From a virus, in the IMG/VR virus record IMGVR_UViG_3300025769_000616, positions 1-28,478 of that record: a stretch of 28,478 nt of DNA. One strand, 5' to 3'. Position 1 is the stretch's first letter, and the number at the start of each line of letters is the position of its first letter. Positions 1 through 6,308 of the stretch are shown here, in pieces. The notes beneath the pieces are model-generated. The model ran no database searches. It saw nothing but the letters and a program-made list of their open reading frames with translations, and had not been told where the DNA came from. Both the position numbers and the translations under genes were made by a program.

Positions 1-32
1 CAACTCAAACCGGGGGGGATTACACTGTCTCC

Positions 33-185
33 TTACTTGTGCTTTTGAATTATTTGAACGATTGAACGAACTTCCCAATCAGTGTGACTATTACGAAATT
101 GTCTTTCAGCAGTCTGTTTGTCAGTTGCTTCAACCCACTCTGTTTGTTCCCAACCGTTGCTATCTATATATGTTATACGATACAT
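33..185 (-). CDS. Small hypothetical phage protein, 50 aa
   Basis: Reading the minus strand from ATG at 185 gives 50 residues, beginning MYRITYIDSNGW, to TAA at 35-33. A GAGGAG SD site lies 8 bases upstream (194-199). The start overlaps the stop of the upstream minus-strand gene (TAATG), so the two are translationally coupled. The protein is polar with several Trp residues and shows no membrane segment or signal peptide. I do not recognise the family. Its place behind a strong sigma70-like promoter, divergent from the late genes, suggests an early gene. This is an inference from position only. Confidence 0.7.
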   Translation of the reverse strand: MYRITYIDSNGWEQTEWVEATDKQTAERQFRNSHTDWEVRSIVQIIQKHK

Positions 186-406
186 TATGCTGTCTCCTCA
201 TTCATTTCACTGTAGATAGCATCTGCTTCCGGTTTGCTCAATCCCAAATCCTCGAGAAACTGCGTTCTATCAAACTCACCCATCAACTGTTGTTGCTGTT
301 GTCGCAGACTTTCTATTTGTGTTTGGATTTTTAACCACTCCTGTAGTTTCGGATCCTTCACTTCACGCTTGAACATTTTTAGTGTTCGTTTATCAATTTG
401 TGCCAT
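185..406 (-). CDS. Small hypothetical early protein with Gln-rich coiled coil, 73 aa
   Basis: Begins MAQIDKRTLKMFKREVKD. The middle (about residues 25-45) has an amphipathic QTQIESLRQQQQQL stretch likely to form a coiled coil. The C-terminus is acidic. The start is fixed by an AAGGAG SD site (415-420, minus strand) 8 bases before ATG at 406. A near-consensus promoter lies about 35 bases further up. It is the first gene of a leftward operon with the 50-aa gene at 33-185. Function is unknown; small size, coiled coil and early-type promoter would fit a host-takeover or regulatory peptide, but nothing in the sequence proves it. Confidence 0.8.
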   Translation of the reverse strand: MAQIDKRTLKMFKREVKDPKLQEWLKIQTQIESLRQQQQQLMGEFDRTQFLEDLGLSKPEADAIYSEMNEETA

Positions 407-439
407 TTGTTTAACTCCTTATTGTTTAACTACTCTTAC

Positions 440-467
440 AGTATACACTCATGCTTCTCGTTGTCAA
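440..467 (-). promoter_or_regulatory. Strong sigma70-type promoter, leftward
   Basis: Minus strand: TTGACA (467-462, perfect -35), a 16-base spacer, then TATACT (445-440, one mismatch to TATAAT). The expected start near 433 gives a short leader to the AAGGAG and ATG of the gene at 406. It resembles a host RNA polymerase promoter and fits early transcription. Confidence 0.75.
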
Positions 468-537
468 CGGGTATATTCACCAAAATGGTAACTAATCATG
501 CCGAAACAATTAACAACGTTTTGGTTATTTTCTTAAG

Positions 538-601
538 GGTGGGGGCGCGAAAACTCCCACCGCAAAAATAGTCGCTCCGCTCTCTTTGGTTGAATTCGCT
601 C
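538..601. repeat. Hairpin plus CGCTC repeats in the divergent control region
   Basis: An inverted repeat GGTGGG (538-543) / CCCACC (556-561) encloses a 12-base loop. No T-run follows on either strand, so it is not a standard terminator. Downstream are three CGCTC words: two in direct tandem (573-577 and 578-582) and one at 597-601 that abuts the -35 box of the rightward promoter. The arrangement could be a binding site controlling the two divergent promoters. This is inferred from position only. Confidence 0.35.
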
Positions 602-638
602 TTGATTTAACTTGCTTGTTATCGTATAATACTAAATA
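602..638 (+). promoter_or_regulatory. Rightward promoter for the 663-6267 block
   Basis: TTGATT (602-607; four of six -35 bases), a 17-base spacer, then a perfect TATAAT (625-630). Three bases later a TAAATA word (633-638) matches the element found in the other plus-strand gaps (6266, 9909, 16540, 18270), so early and late start signals may overlap here. The SD of the first gene (AAAGGAG, 649-655) follows. This is the only convincing sigma70-type promoter I see facing right. Confidence 0.65.
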
Positions 639-662
639 CTATCATAACAAAGGAGAACACTA

Positions 663-1079
663 ATGGAAACTAGAGAAATAAAGTACACGGAAACAAACGT
701 GGGGCGTGATCCCAAAAATCCACTGTGCGATTTGCGTGAAGAGGACAGCACATTCATCTATAAAGAGATTATAAGAAGCATGGGCATATTTTCAACACTA
801 AACCAAAAGAAGGACAGGGTGTGGGAGGACTGTGTGGCACGACAACCACATGGTTTTCACAAGGGCAAACATGGACCCAACAGTCTGTTTTCAATCCTAG
901 CGGGCATACTTGCCAACTACGTGGAGAACGTGGAAAAGTATGGTGTGTGCCGACTAAGCAAGCGTCAACTTGAAGACCTGCAGAGGGCGTTTACGGTGTT
1001 GCCCTATTTGGATGACAGTTTCACCCGCATCGTGTTTCGTCAAAGTCTATTTGGCACGGCGGATGGAGTGGAGTTTTGA
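663..1079 (+). CDS. Hypothetical protein, 138 aa
   Basis: First gene of the rightward block. ATG at 663 is preceded by AAAGGAG (649-655). The first 35 residues are polar (METREIKYTETNVGRDPKNP). A His/Gly-rich patch around residues 60-70 (PHGFHKGKHGPN) is followed by helical sequence without membrane segments. I do not recognise the family. Its stop overlaps the TTG start of the next gene (TTGA), so it is probably coupled to the sugar-transfer-like protein and may act with it. The stretch from here to about 2660 is clearly GC-richer than the rest of the window. Confidence 0.75.
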   Translation: METREIKYTETNVGRDPKNPLCDLREEDSTFIYKEIIRSMGIFSTLNQKKDRVWEDCVARQPHGFHKGKHGPNSLFSILAGILANYVENVEKYGVCRLSKRQLEDLQRAFTVLPYLDDSFTRIVFRQSLFGTADGVEF

Positions 1080-1990
1080 ACATATCACCGGAGGTCACAT
1101 ACGACAGCAAACAGCACCACGGATTGCAGTGGGGATTTAACAGATTTGTGGACGACAGAATGCAGATACGTGATGTCGCCATGGGAGGCAGTGTTGTTCG
1201 CGTGGGCGCCACGCCCATAGAACAGTATGACAGCACCTGGCGTCTGTTGCAGTTCGGCAATCCCTGGGTGTGCAAGGATCCCACCCAAAGGCGTTTTAAT
1301 CATCCCAACAGCATAATACCCCGTGTGGCGGCCTACTACTTTTGGGACAATCCGGAACTGCCGCATTTGCTATACAGGGGGTCGTGGAATCCACGTCATG
1401 AAAAATCCTGGATGCGTATAGTGCCGGGAGGCATACTGTCGGGCGACACACCCAGACTGCAACATCGTGTGGACAGCATAAACCAACAACTGCGAATCCT
1501 AAGCGGTGGTGCCGTAAGCACGTGGCATGACATCGTGGGGCCAAGAAGACCTGTTCGCGTCAGGGGCAATCGTGTGCTAGTCATCCTAAGTAGCAGTGGT
1601 GTGTATCATCACTATTCACGCTTGGAAAAATGGACGTGGAAGCACGGCGTTGTTCAGGATTTGGTATCAAGGGGTTATGAAGTTCATGTTCGCGACAAGG
1701 TGGGAAGAAAAAACAGAGACAATTTGAATGAAATCCTAGCGGAGGATTGGGCGTTTACGGTAAGTTATCAAAGCGCCTGCGTTATGGAAAGCGTATTGGC
1801 GGGCACACCCGCGGTAACATGGAACCAAAGAGATTGCGGTGGCACCCTAACCACACCCTACGGGGAAATGTTGGAGGGGCACATAAGAGAATGCGACGAG
1901 GATGCCGTTGACCACAGGGTTGAATGCCTTTTTGCAAACACATTTCACAAACAGGAAGCATACACGGGAGAATGGTATTATGGACAGTAA
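1076..1990 (+). CDS. Putative GT-B-like glycosyltransferase / capsule-type protein, 304 aa
   Basis: Starts with TTG at 1076 overlapping the upstream TGA (TTGA); a purine-rich GGATGGAG precedes it and no better start is seen. The C-terminal half (about residues 165-260) looks like the second Rossmann domain of GT-B sugar transferases. A hydrophobic strand RVLVILSSSGVYHH is followed by an acidic/basic helix, then the phrase YQSACVMESVLAGTPAVTW. That phrase matches the 'S...E...GTP' nucleotide-sugar-binding pattern known in capsule synthesis and UDP-sugar enzymes. The N-terminal half is not recognised. The next gene is an FkbM-type methyltransferase, overlapping by 11 bases, so both may act on one glycan. 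Donor and acceptor are unknown. A non-enzymatic role is possible. Confidence 0.55.
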   Translation: MNISPEVTYDSKQHHGLQWGFNRFVDDRMQIRDVAMGGSVVRVGATPIEQYDSTWRLLQFGNPWVCKDPTQRRFNHPNSIIPRVAAYYFWDNPELPHLLYRGSWNPRHEKSWMRIVPGGILSGDTPRLQHRVDSINQQLRILSGGAVSTWHDIVGPRRPVRVRGNRVLVILSSSGVYHHYSRLEKWTWKHGVVQDLVSRGYEVHVRDKVGRKNRDNLNEILAEDWAFTVSYQSACVMESVLAGTPAVTWNQRDCGGTLTTPYGEMLEGHIRECDEDAVDHRVECLFANTFHKQEAYTGEWYYGQ

Positions 1991-2657
1991 GTTCACGTGG
2001 CCAAAGGGCGACACACATTTTGATCAGGAGAAGTTTTCTCCATGGTATAGATATCAGCATCGTGCCAGGGAGGCGTTTTTGGCATGCGTAAGGGAAAATG
2101 CCAACGTCAGTCAGGAACCACCCATGATGACGGTTGACACCATTGACACAATCATAGACATAGGAGCACACGCGGGCACATGGAGCATAACCATGGCACG
2201 TGAAGCACGTAGGGTATACAGTTATGAACCCGTGCATCATGCGGTGCTGAAAGAGAACTGTGAACATCATGGTGCGAACAACGTAATCACGAGAAATTTG
2301 CTGTTAAGCAACAACAGAGAACAAAAGAGTTTTTACATAAGACAGGACAACAGCGGTGACAGCGGTATAGGATTGGGAGGTGACAGAAAGGAAATGGTCA
2401 TGCAATCGGTAAGATTGGATGAACAGGAACATGAAGGTCACATTCAGGGAATTAAGATAGATGTGCAGGGACACGAATTGGAAGTTATTCAGGGTGCGGG
2501 TGCGTTGATAAGAAAACATCAACCCACGCTGTGCTGTGAATTAAACAAGGGCAACGCCATGGTGGAAATATTGCTCGCGGAAATGGGTTACAGACTGCAT
2601 TCAAGACACAACAAAGATTGGATTTTTCAACCAAGATGGGAGGAACAAGATGCCTAA
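1980..2657 (+). CDS. FkbM-family SAM-dependent methyltransferase, 225 aa
   Basis: The start is taken as ATG 1980, which has GGGAG about 8 bases upstream and overlaps the previous gene; an upstream in-frame ATG at 1902 lacks a clear SD. Motif I for S-adenosylmethionine is IIDIGAHAGTWSI (about residues 58-70), followed by the acidic strand end RVYSYEP. The FkbM signature IKIDVQGHELEVIQGA lies near residues 160-175, with a Glu-containing strand (CCELN) after it. Family members usually O-methylate sugars or natural products. Next to a GT-B-like gene, methylation of a surface or virion glycan is the likely role (inference). The core of the family appears intact. Confidence 0.85.
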   Translation: MDSKFTWPKGDTHFDQEKFSPWYRYQHRAREAFLACVRENANVSQEPPMMTVDTIDTIIDIGAHAGTWSITMAREARRVYSYEPVHHAVLKENCEHHGANNVITRNLLLSNNREQKSFYIRQDNSGDSGIGLGGDRKEMVMQSVRLDEQEHEGHIQGIKIDVQGHELEVIQGAGALIRKHQPTLCCELNKGNAMVEILLAEMGYRLHSRHNKDWIFQPRWEEQDA

Positions 2658-3006
2658 TAAAAAATACAACATGCCAACAGAATACAGCAAGCGATACAGT
2701 CGAATGTGTGCCCAAGCACGTTTCAGACATGAAGAATGGGCGTTTACGCCAGAGTCTTGGTATAAGGTATGGCAGGACAGCGGAGTGATGGAACACATGG
2801 GAAGGGCACTGCATCAGTACTGCATGACACGTGTGGATGCGACAGAAGCATGGGGTCCGCACAACAGCATAATCATAACAAGACGCATGCATTTTAAAAA
2901 ACACTTTTATGAAACTGTAATGAACTATCCTAAAACAGATTATGATGTTCACAAACACGGTGTGTATGTGCCACCAGAAACACTGGAGAAATATTGTGAA
3001 GTATAA
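2650..3006 (+). CDS. Degenerate HNH-like small protein, 118 aa
   Basis: ATG at 2650 overlaps the methyltransferase stop, with GGAGG-like sequence just upstream. Basic and aromatic. The core 'MGRALHQYCMTRVDA...WGPHNSIIITRR' (residues about 50-80) follows the pattern MG-x-x-DR-x-D-x-x-G-x-Y-x-P-x-N-x-x-W-x-x-R of phage HNH endonucleases. The gene at 4335 has a better copy of the same pattern. Here the first part is short and the usual Cys-Trp after the Asn is lost, so catalytic activity is doubtful. It sits directly before a DNA methyltransferase, overlapping it by 11 bases. It could be a decayed homing endonuclease or a DNA-binding derivative. Confidence 0.5.
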   Translation: MPNKKYNMPTEYSKRYSRMCAQARFRHEEWAFTPESWYKVWQDSGVMEHMGRALHQYCMTRVDATEAWGPHNSIIITRRMHFKKHFYETVMNYPKTDYDVHKHGVYVPPETLEKYCEV

Positions 3007-4345
3007 TATCGTTCAAGGTGACAACAGAGAAACACTAAAAACCCTAGCGGACAACTCAATTGACGCTGTTGTAACGGATCCACCTTATGGTATTGACTTT
3101 CTTGGCAAAGACTGGGACGCAAACACTGGAGCATTGGAAACATATCGTGAATGTTTGCGTGTTCTAAAACCAGGTGGTTATATACTAGCGTTTAGTGCCG
3201 CTCGCACTTACCACCATCTTGCTGTCACACTTGAACAGGCAGGATTTGAAATACGAGATCAACTTATGTGGTTATACGCAAGTGGATTCCCCAAAGCACA
3301 AGACATTGGCAAAGCAATACAAAGACGCCAAGGTGTTGAAGAATATGAAGGATTTGTAGACACAACCAAAAACGCAGGATTTGGACAAACAGATTACGCC
3401 CGTGTTAGAGCAGGCGTTGAGTGGAGCACAAAAGAAACACAGGTTGGCAAAGCAAAATGCACTTCCCCAGAAGCAAAACAATGGGCAGGTTGGAAGACAG
3501 CACTCAAACCCGCACACGAACCCATCTGTATGGCACGCAAACCTTTCAAGGGAAGCACTATAGATAATGTGCTGGAACACGGTGTTGGAGCACTTAACAT
3601 TGATGCTACGAGGATACCACACGAAGTAGAAGGTAGATACCCTTCTAATGTGTTGGGTGAAGTTGAAGGTTATCAGAAGTTCTTCTACTGTCCCAAAGTA
3701 AGTCGCAAAGAAAGACACATAGGGTTCGAAAACCCAATGACAAACGGTGATATGATAAAAGAACTTGGAGCAACTGTTAGTGGTGATGGACAAACGGTAA
3801 GCATTCCGGGTTTATATGATATTAAGATACACGGACTGAAACACGAGTATGAAAAGATTAAGGGCAAGCAGGATCCATTGGCACATATTCCAACTAATCC
3901 AGACGGCATCCCCACAGAACAGAGTATGCTTGATGATATGGGTGGATACTATATTGACATTCAAGGTAACAAACAAGAAATAAGTGGCAAGGATATCTAC
4001 TTACCAGACTACGGATACATCAAAGTTCATAGTCTTAAAGACTATTATGCTAAATGGTGTGAAACAAACAATAAAATTGTAAATGTGGGCAACAACCACC
4101 CCACGGTGAAACCCGTTGCTCTTATGCGTTATTTGATTAAACTTGTGACACCACCTAACTCAACCGTGTTGGATCCTTTCACAGGCAGTGGTAGCACGGG
4201 TATGGCGGCAGTGGAATTAGGACACACTTTCATAGGTTGTGAGTTGGATCCTGCTTATGTTGAAATAGCACGTCGTCGTATTGAAGCGTGGAACACGGAG
4301 GAATACAACAACACATTTAAGGAGTTATTTGAATATGCTGAGTGA
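2996..4345 (+). CDS. Beta-class DNA N6-adenine/N4-cytosine methyltransferase, 449 aa
   Basis: The start is taken as GTG 2996, 7 bases after GGAG (2985-2988); the longer in-frame ATG at 2942 lies inside the upstream gene. Catalytic motif IV is VVTDPPYG (D28-G32). The SAM motif VLDPFTGSGSTG comes near the C-terminus (about 391-402), preceded by NNHPTVKP (about 366-373). Order IV, then target-recognition region, then I, is the beta class. The middle has FYCPKVSRKERH, usual in phage enzymes, then an extra stretch of about 100 residues (roughly 250-360). That stretch holds two similar segments (PGLYDIKIHGLKHEYEK and PDYGYIKVHSLKDYYAK). No restriction gene is seen, so it is probably an orphan enzyme protecting phage DNA. 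Target sequence unknown. Confidence 0.9.
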   Translation: MKYNIVQGDNRETLKTLADNSIDAVVTDPPYGIDFLGKDWDANTGALETYRECLRVLKPGGYILAFSAARTYHHLAVTLEQAGFEIRDQLMWLYASGFPKAQDIGKAIQRRQGVEEYEGFVDTTKNAGFGQTDYARVRAGVEWSTKETQVGKAKCTSPEAKQWAGWKTALKPAHEPICMARKPFKGSTIDNVLEHGVGALNIDATRIPHEVEGRYPSNVLGEVEGYQKFFYCPKVSRKERHIGFENPMTNGDMIKELGATVSGDGQTVSIPGLYDIKIHGLKHEYEKIKGKQDPLAHIPTNPDGIPTEQSMLDDMGGYYIDIQGNKQEISGKDIYLPDYGYIKVHSLKDYYAKWCETNNKIVNVGNNHPTVKPVALMRYLIKLVTPPNSTVLDPFTGSGSTGMAAVELGHTFIGCELDPAYVEIARRRIEAWNTEEYNNTFKELFEYAE

Positions 4346-4778
4346 TTATACATTTTTAAGAAAGGAATATCCGAGAACTTGGAGAGTTTGGTATCGCATG
4401 TGTAAAAGATGCAAACTGCCACAACATGGTTATGCGGATGTTGCTGTTTATGAAGACTGGGATTATTTTACCATAGGCAGTGCGGGTTTTATTAACTTTA
4501 TAGATGACATGGGTCCTATGGAGGACATGGAATACGAAATTATTCGTGATGATGCATTTGGTGATTATGCACCAGGAAACTGCAAATGGCGTAAGACGGA
4601 AAAACGTATGATAGGTTGTCGTTGGCATAAGACACATTCAGCAGAAATACTAAAACGTGCAAGAGCAAATGGTATCAACCGTCATACACTATACGGCAGA
4701 TTAGAAAGAGGTTGGAATGAAACGGATGCATGTACACTACCACCTTCACATACAAAATATAAGTCGAGGTTACTATGA
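4335..4778 (+). CDS. HNH-like / homing-endonuclease-type protein, 147 aa
   Basis: ATG at 4335 follows AAGGAG (4319-4324) and overlaps the DNA methyltransferase end. The N-terminus RTWRVWYRMCKRCKLPQHG matches the 'W..M..RC..P' opening of phage HNH proteins. FINFIDDMGPMEDMEYEIIR, then DYAPGNCKW, matches the core around the Asn. The C-terminal part (RANGINRHTLYGRLERGWN) is the helix-turn-helix 'G-x-x-x-x-T-L-x-x-R-L-x-x-G-W' tail that binds DNA in this family. The usual LDRIDNDG loop is altered to IIRDDAFG, so cleavage activity is uncertain. It may be a site-specific nuclease or a DNA-binding remnant. Confidence 0.7.
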   Translation: MLSDYTFLRKEYPRTWRVWYRMCKRCKLPQHGYADVAVYEDWDYFTIGSAGFINFIDDMGPMEDMEYEIIRDDAFGDYAPGNCKWRKTEKRMIGCRWHKTHSAEILKRARANGINRHTLYGRLERGWNETDACTLPPSHTKYKSRLL

Positions 4779-4990
4779 AACAGGAATGGGATCCATATGA
4801 AGAACTAATAGAATTAAAACGTTTTGCAACGGCCGCCGATCGCCATATAGGAAATCTATTAAACAATCAAGAACAGATGATAAAAGCAATCAACAGTCAA
4901 AGTGAACAAATTAAAAAACTTGAAAACACAATTAAGTTTTACAAAAAACTCATAAAGGAGATGAACAATGAAACTACCGGAACGAAATGA
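4775..4990 (+). CDS. Small coiled-coil protein, 71 aa
   Basis: ATG overlaps the previous stop (ATGA). From about residue 28 to 65 the sequence is a continuous Lys/Glu/Gln/Asn-rich helix with heptad-like hydrophobics (LLNNQEQMIKAINSQSEQI, then IKKLENTIKFYKKLI), a likely coiled coil. The N-terminus is acidic (EWDPYEELIEL). No family recognised. It overlaps the small membrane protein gene that follows, so they may be made together. Confidence 0.75.
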   Translation: MKQEWDPYEELIELKRFATAADRHIGNLLNNQEQMIKAINSQSEQIKKLENTIKFYKKLIKEMNNETTGTK

Positions 4991-5147
4991 TAGGTATCTA
5001 TTATCAACAACAACCACAGTAGGTAGCATACTGTTAATTGCACACATACTTGGACACATATCAGGTTGGTGGGCATTATTATATGTGCCATTGTTATTCA
5101 TGGGACACAGTCAGGAATACAAAGACATGTTTTTATGGAGGCGTTAA
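4968..5147 (+). CDS. Small membrane protein, 59 aa
   Basis: ATG at 4968, with AAAGGAG (4954-4960) 7 bases before it, overlaps the end of the coiled-coil gene. It reads MKLPERNDRYLLSTTTTVGS and continues into a long hydrophobic region (about residues 18-46, with HILGHISGWW in the middle). This is either one long or two short membrane helices. The tail is QEYKDMFLWRR. A basic N-terminus suggests N-in topology if there are two helices. Phage inner-membrane proteins of this size can be holin-like or superinfection-exclusion factors, but no lysis gene is next to it. Function unknown. Confidence 0.7.
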   Translation: MKLPERNDRYLLSTTTTVGSILLIAHILGHISGWWALLYVPLLFMGHSQEYKDMFLWRR

Positions 5148-5716
5148 TGGAAGAAACCCATTACACAGCATTCCCCAATGACAAAAAGCGTCCTAGGGTT
5201 CACGTTATTGGCAATGGTGCAAGCAACTGTTTATTTGATGTAGAAAACGAATATCGTGTTGCCTGCAACATACCACAGCATAACATAACATATAACTGTC
5301 TAGCAATTATTGATGTAATTGTGGTCAATTGGATGAAGGATAACAACTACAATCCTAAGGTTCCTATCCTATGCACAAACAAGGTAAAAGAACACAGCGT
5401 CAAAACAAAACGTTCTGGACATTGGTTTGATGTGTTTGAAATCAAGCACAGATATAGTGCAGGACATCATGCCGTTGAACATCATGCACCCATGACTGAT
5501 GAATTGCACCTATGGGGTTTTGACAGCATATGGACAAACGAATATGCTAGTCAAATGGACACATTGGTTCCAAGAGGCAAACGTCCTAATCTAAACAATG
5601 AATGGATACCACACTGGACTAATATTTTTGCCAAGTTTAAAAACACGCAGTTTATTATTCATGCACCACAGGATGCACAATTACCAGAATTGGGTGAAAA
5701 TGTCACAAAGGCGTGA
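5147..5716 (+). CDS. Putative Rossmann-like protein of the sialyltransferase/DUF115 type, 189 aa
   Basis: Start ATG 5147 overlaps the previous TAA (TAATG) with GGAGG 5 bases upstream. Residues 17-30 (RVHVIGNGASNCLF) form a beta strand plus glycine loop like the 'GNGPS' loop of DUF115/motility-accessory-factor and sialyltransferase-like proteins. Further on are a short strand (CLAIIDVIVV), several His residues (SAGHHAVEHHAP) and a LWGFDSIW segment. In that family a loop like this binds a nucleotide sugar, so it could be a second sugar-transfer protein of the accessory block. The family match is by eye and weak. Confidence 0.45.
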   Translation: MEETHYTAFPNDKKRPRVHVIGNGASNCLFDVENEYRVACNIPQHNITYNCLAIIDVIVVNWMKDNNYNPKVPILCTNKVKEHSVKTKRSGHWFDVFEIKHRYSAGHHAVEHHAPMTDELHLWGFDSIWTNEYASQMDTLVPRGKRPNLNNEWIPHWTNIFAKFKNTQFIIHAPQDAQLPELGENVTKA

Positions 5717-5852
5717 AAAAACATATGATTACGATAGATGGTTGCGTGAAGGATACTATCTGTTTGACTATGATTTTAAAACAAAGGAATACATACTGAT
5801 GCCTTTAACACATATCAAGGTAATAAGCAGACGTGAAGCAAGCGGAAATTGA
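5700..5852 (+). CDS. Small hypothetical protein, 50 aa
   Basis: The chosen start ATG 5700 lies inside the end of the previous gene and has only a weak GGGTG site before it; longer in-frame starts would overlap that gene far more. The protein is aromatic and charged (MSQRREKTYDYDRWLREGYY, then LFDYDFKTKEYILMP). It has no membrane segment or known motif. Its last bases overlap the GTG start of the next gene. Presence in a compact overlapping gene chain is the main support. Confidence 0.55.
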   Translation: MSQRREKTYDYDRWLREGYYLFDYDFKTKEYILMPLTHIKVISRREASGN

Positions 5853-6267
5853 AAAATACATTGATAGTTTGGGTAAAACCAACAAAAAATTGGGACATGC
5901 TATTTGTCCCTTTATCAAAACCTACAGATCACAAATAAAAATCATAAAAATCCAAAAATTTAAGGATTTAAACAGGCATTTGGATGTAATTTGTGGTATA
6001 ATGCATGCGGTAGGCATTGAAGCGACAGTTTTACACGGGTTTCGTTGTTCTTATGATGCACTTTATGAACTCGTTGACCGTTATAACCGTAAATTTGCCA
6101 AAAACAACATAACCATATTGGCCATGCATCCAAACAGCGTGGATCCACCCCTGCCCGTTGAATACAATTACCATCAACCACTCATAATAATTCAACGCAC
6201 AAGCACATTAGAACGTGCAAGAAAGCAATTAAAGGGTTCGAAATACTACGATAATTACAAAGAGTAA
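5833..6267 (+). CDS. Hypothetical protein with LGHAICPF motif, 144 aa
   Basis: Starts with GTG at 5833 inside the previous gene; the downstream sequence is clearly coding. Near the N-terminus is KLGHAICPFIKTY, a conserved-looking Cys-Pro-Phe segment. A basic Lys/Ile-rich part follows (QIKIIKIQKFKDL), then an alpha/beta-like body ending in RTSTLERARKQLKGSKYY. The C-terminus is basic. I do not recognise the family. It is the last gene before the fibre genes and ends against an AATAAATA late-promoter-like element. Confidence 0.7.
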   Translation: MKQAEIEKYIDSLGKTNKKLGHAICPFIKTYRSQIKIIKIQKFKDLNRHLDVICGIMHAVGIEATVLHGFRCSYDALYELVDRYNRKFAKNNITILAMHPNSVDPPLPVEYNYHQPLIIIQRTSTLERARKQLKGSKYYDNYKE

Positions 6268-6273
6268 TAAATA
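6266..6273 (+). promoter_or_regulatory. TATAAATA-like element before the fibre operon
   Basis: AATAAATA, seven of eight matches to the T4-type late promoter box TATAAATA, overlaps the stop of the upstream gene and lies about 36 bases before ATG 6309. No matching -35 box is seen, as expected for T4-type late promoters. It is one of five related words in plus-strand gaps. Confidence 0.4.
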
Positions 6274-6308
6274 TTGTTGGTGCATTTAAAACCAGGAGAT
6301 TAAAAAAT

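Noticed and set aside
20-34. SD site (AAGGAG, minus strand 34-29) after the stop of the gene at 33-185, implying another gene
   Set aside because: The only start at suitable spacing is GTG followed at once by TAA. The window ends 20 bases later, so no gene can be supported.
538-566. Hairpin in the divergent region as a rho-independent terminator
   Set aside because: The stem is 6 bp with a 12-base loop and no T-run follows on either strand, so it is kept only as a possible regulatory structure.
407-662. tRNA or other structured RNA gene in the divergent gap
   Set aside because: No cloverleaf pairing or CCA-type end was found; GGTTGAATTCGC only superficially resembles a T arm.
1902-1979. Longer N-terminus for the FkbM-type methyltransferase from ATG 1902
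   Set aside because: It would overlap the upstream gene by 89 bases without a clear SD, whereas ATG 1980 has GGGAG and the usual small overlap.
2942-2995. Longer N-terminus for the DNA methyltransferase from ATG 2942
   Set aside because: The extra 18 residues lie inside the upstream gene, have no family-like sequence, and the GTG at 2996 has a well-spaced GGAG.
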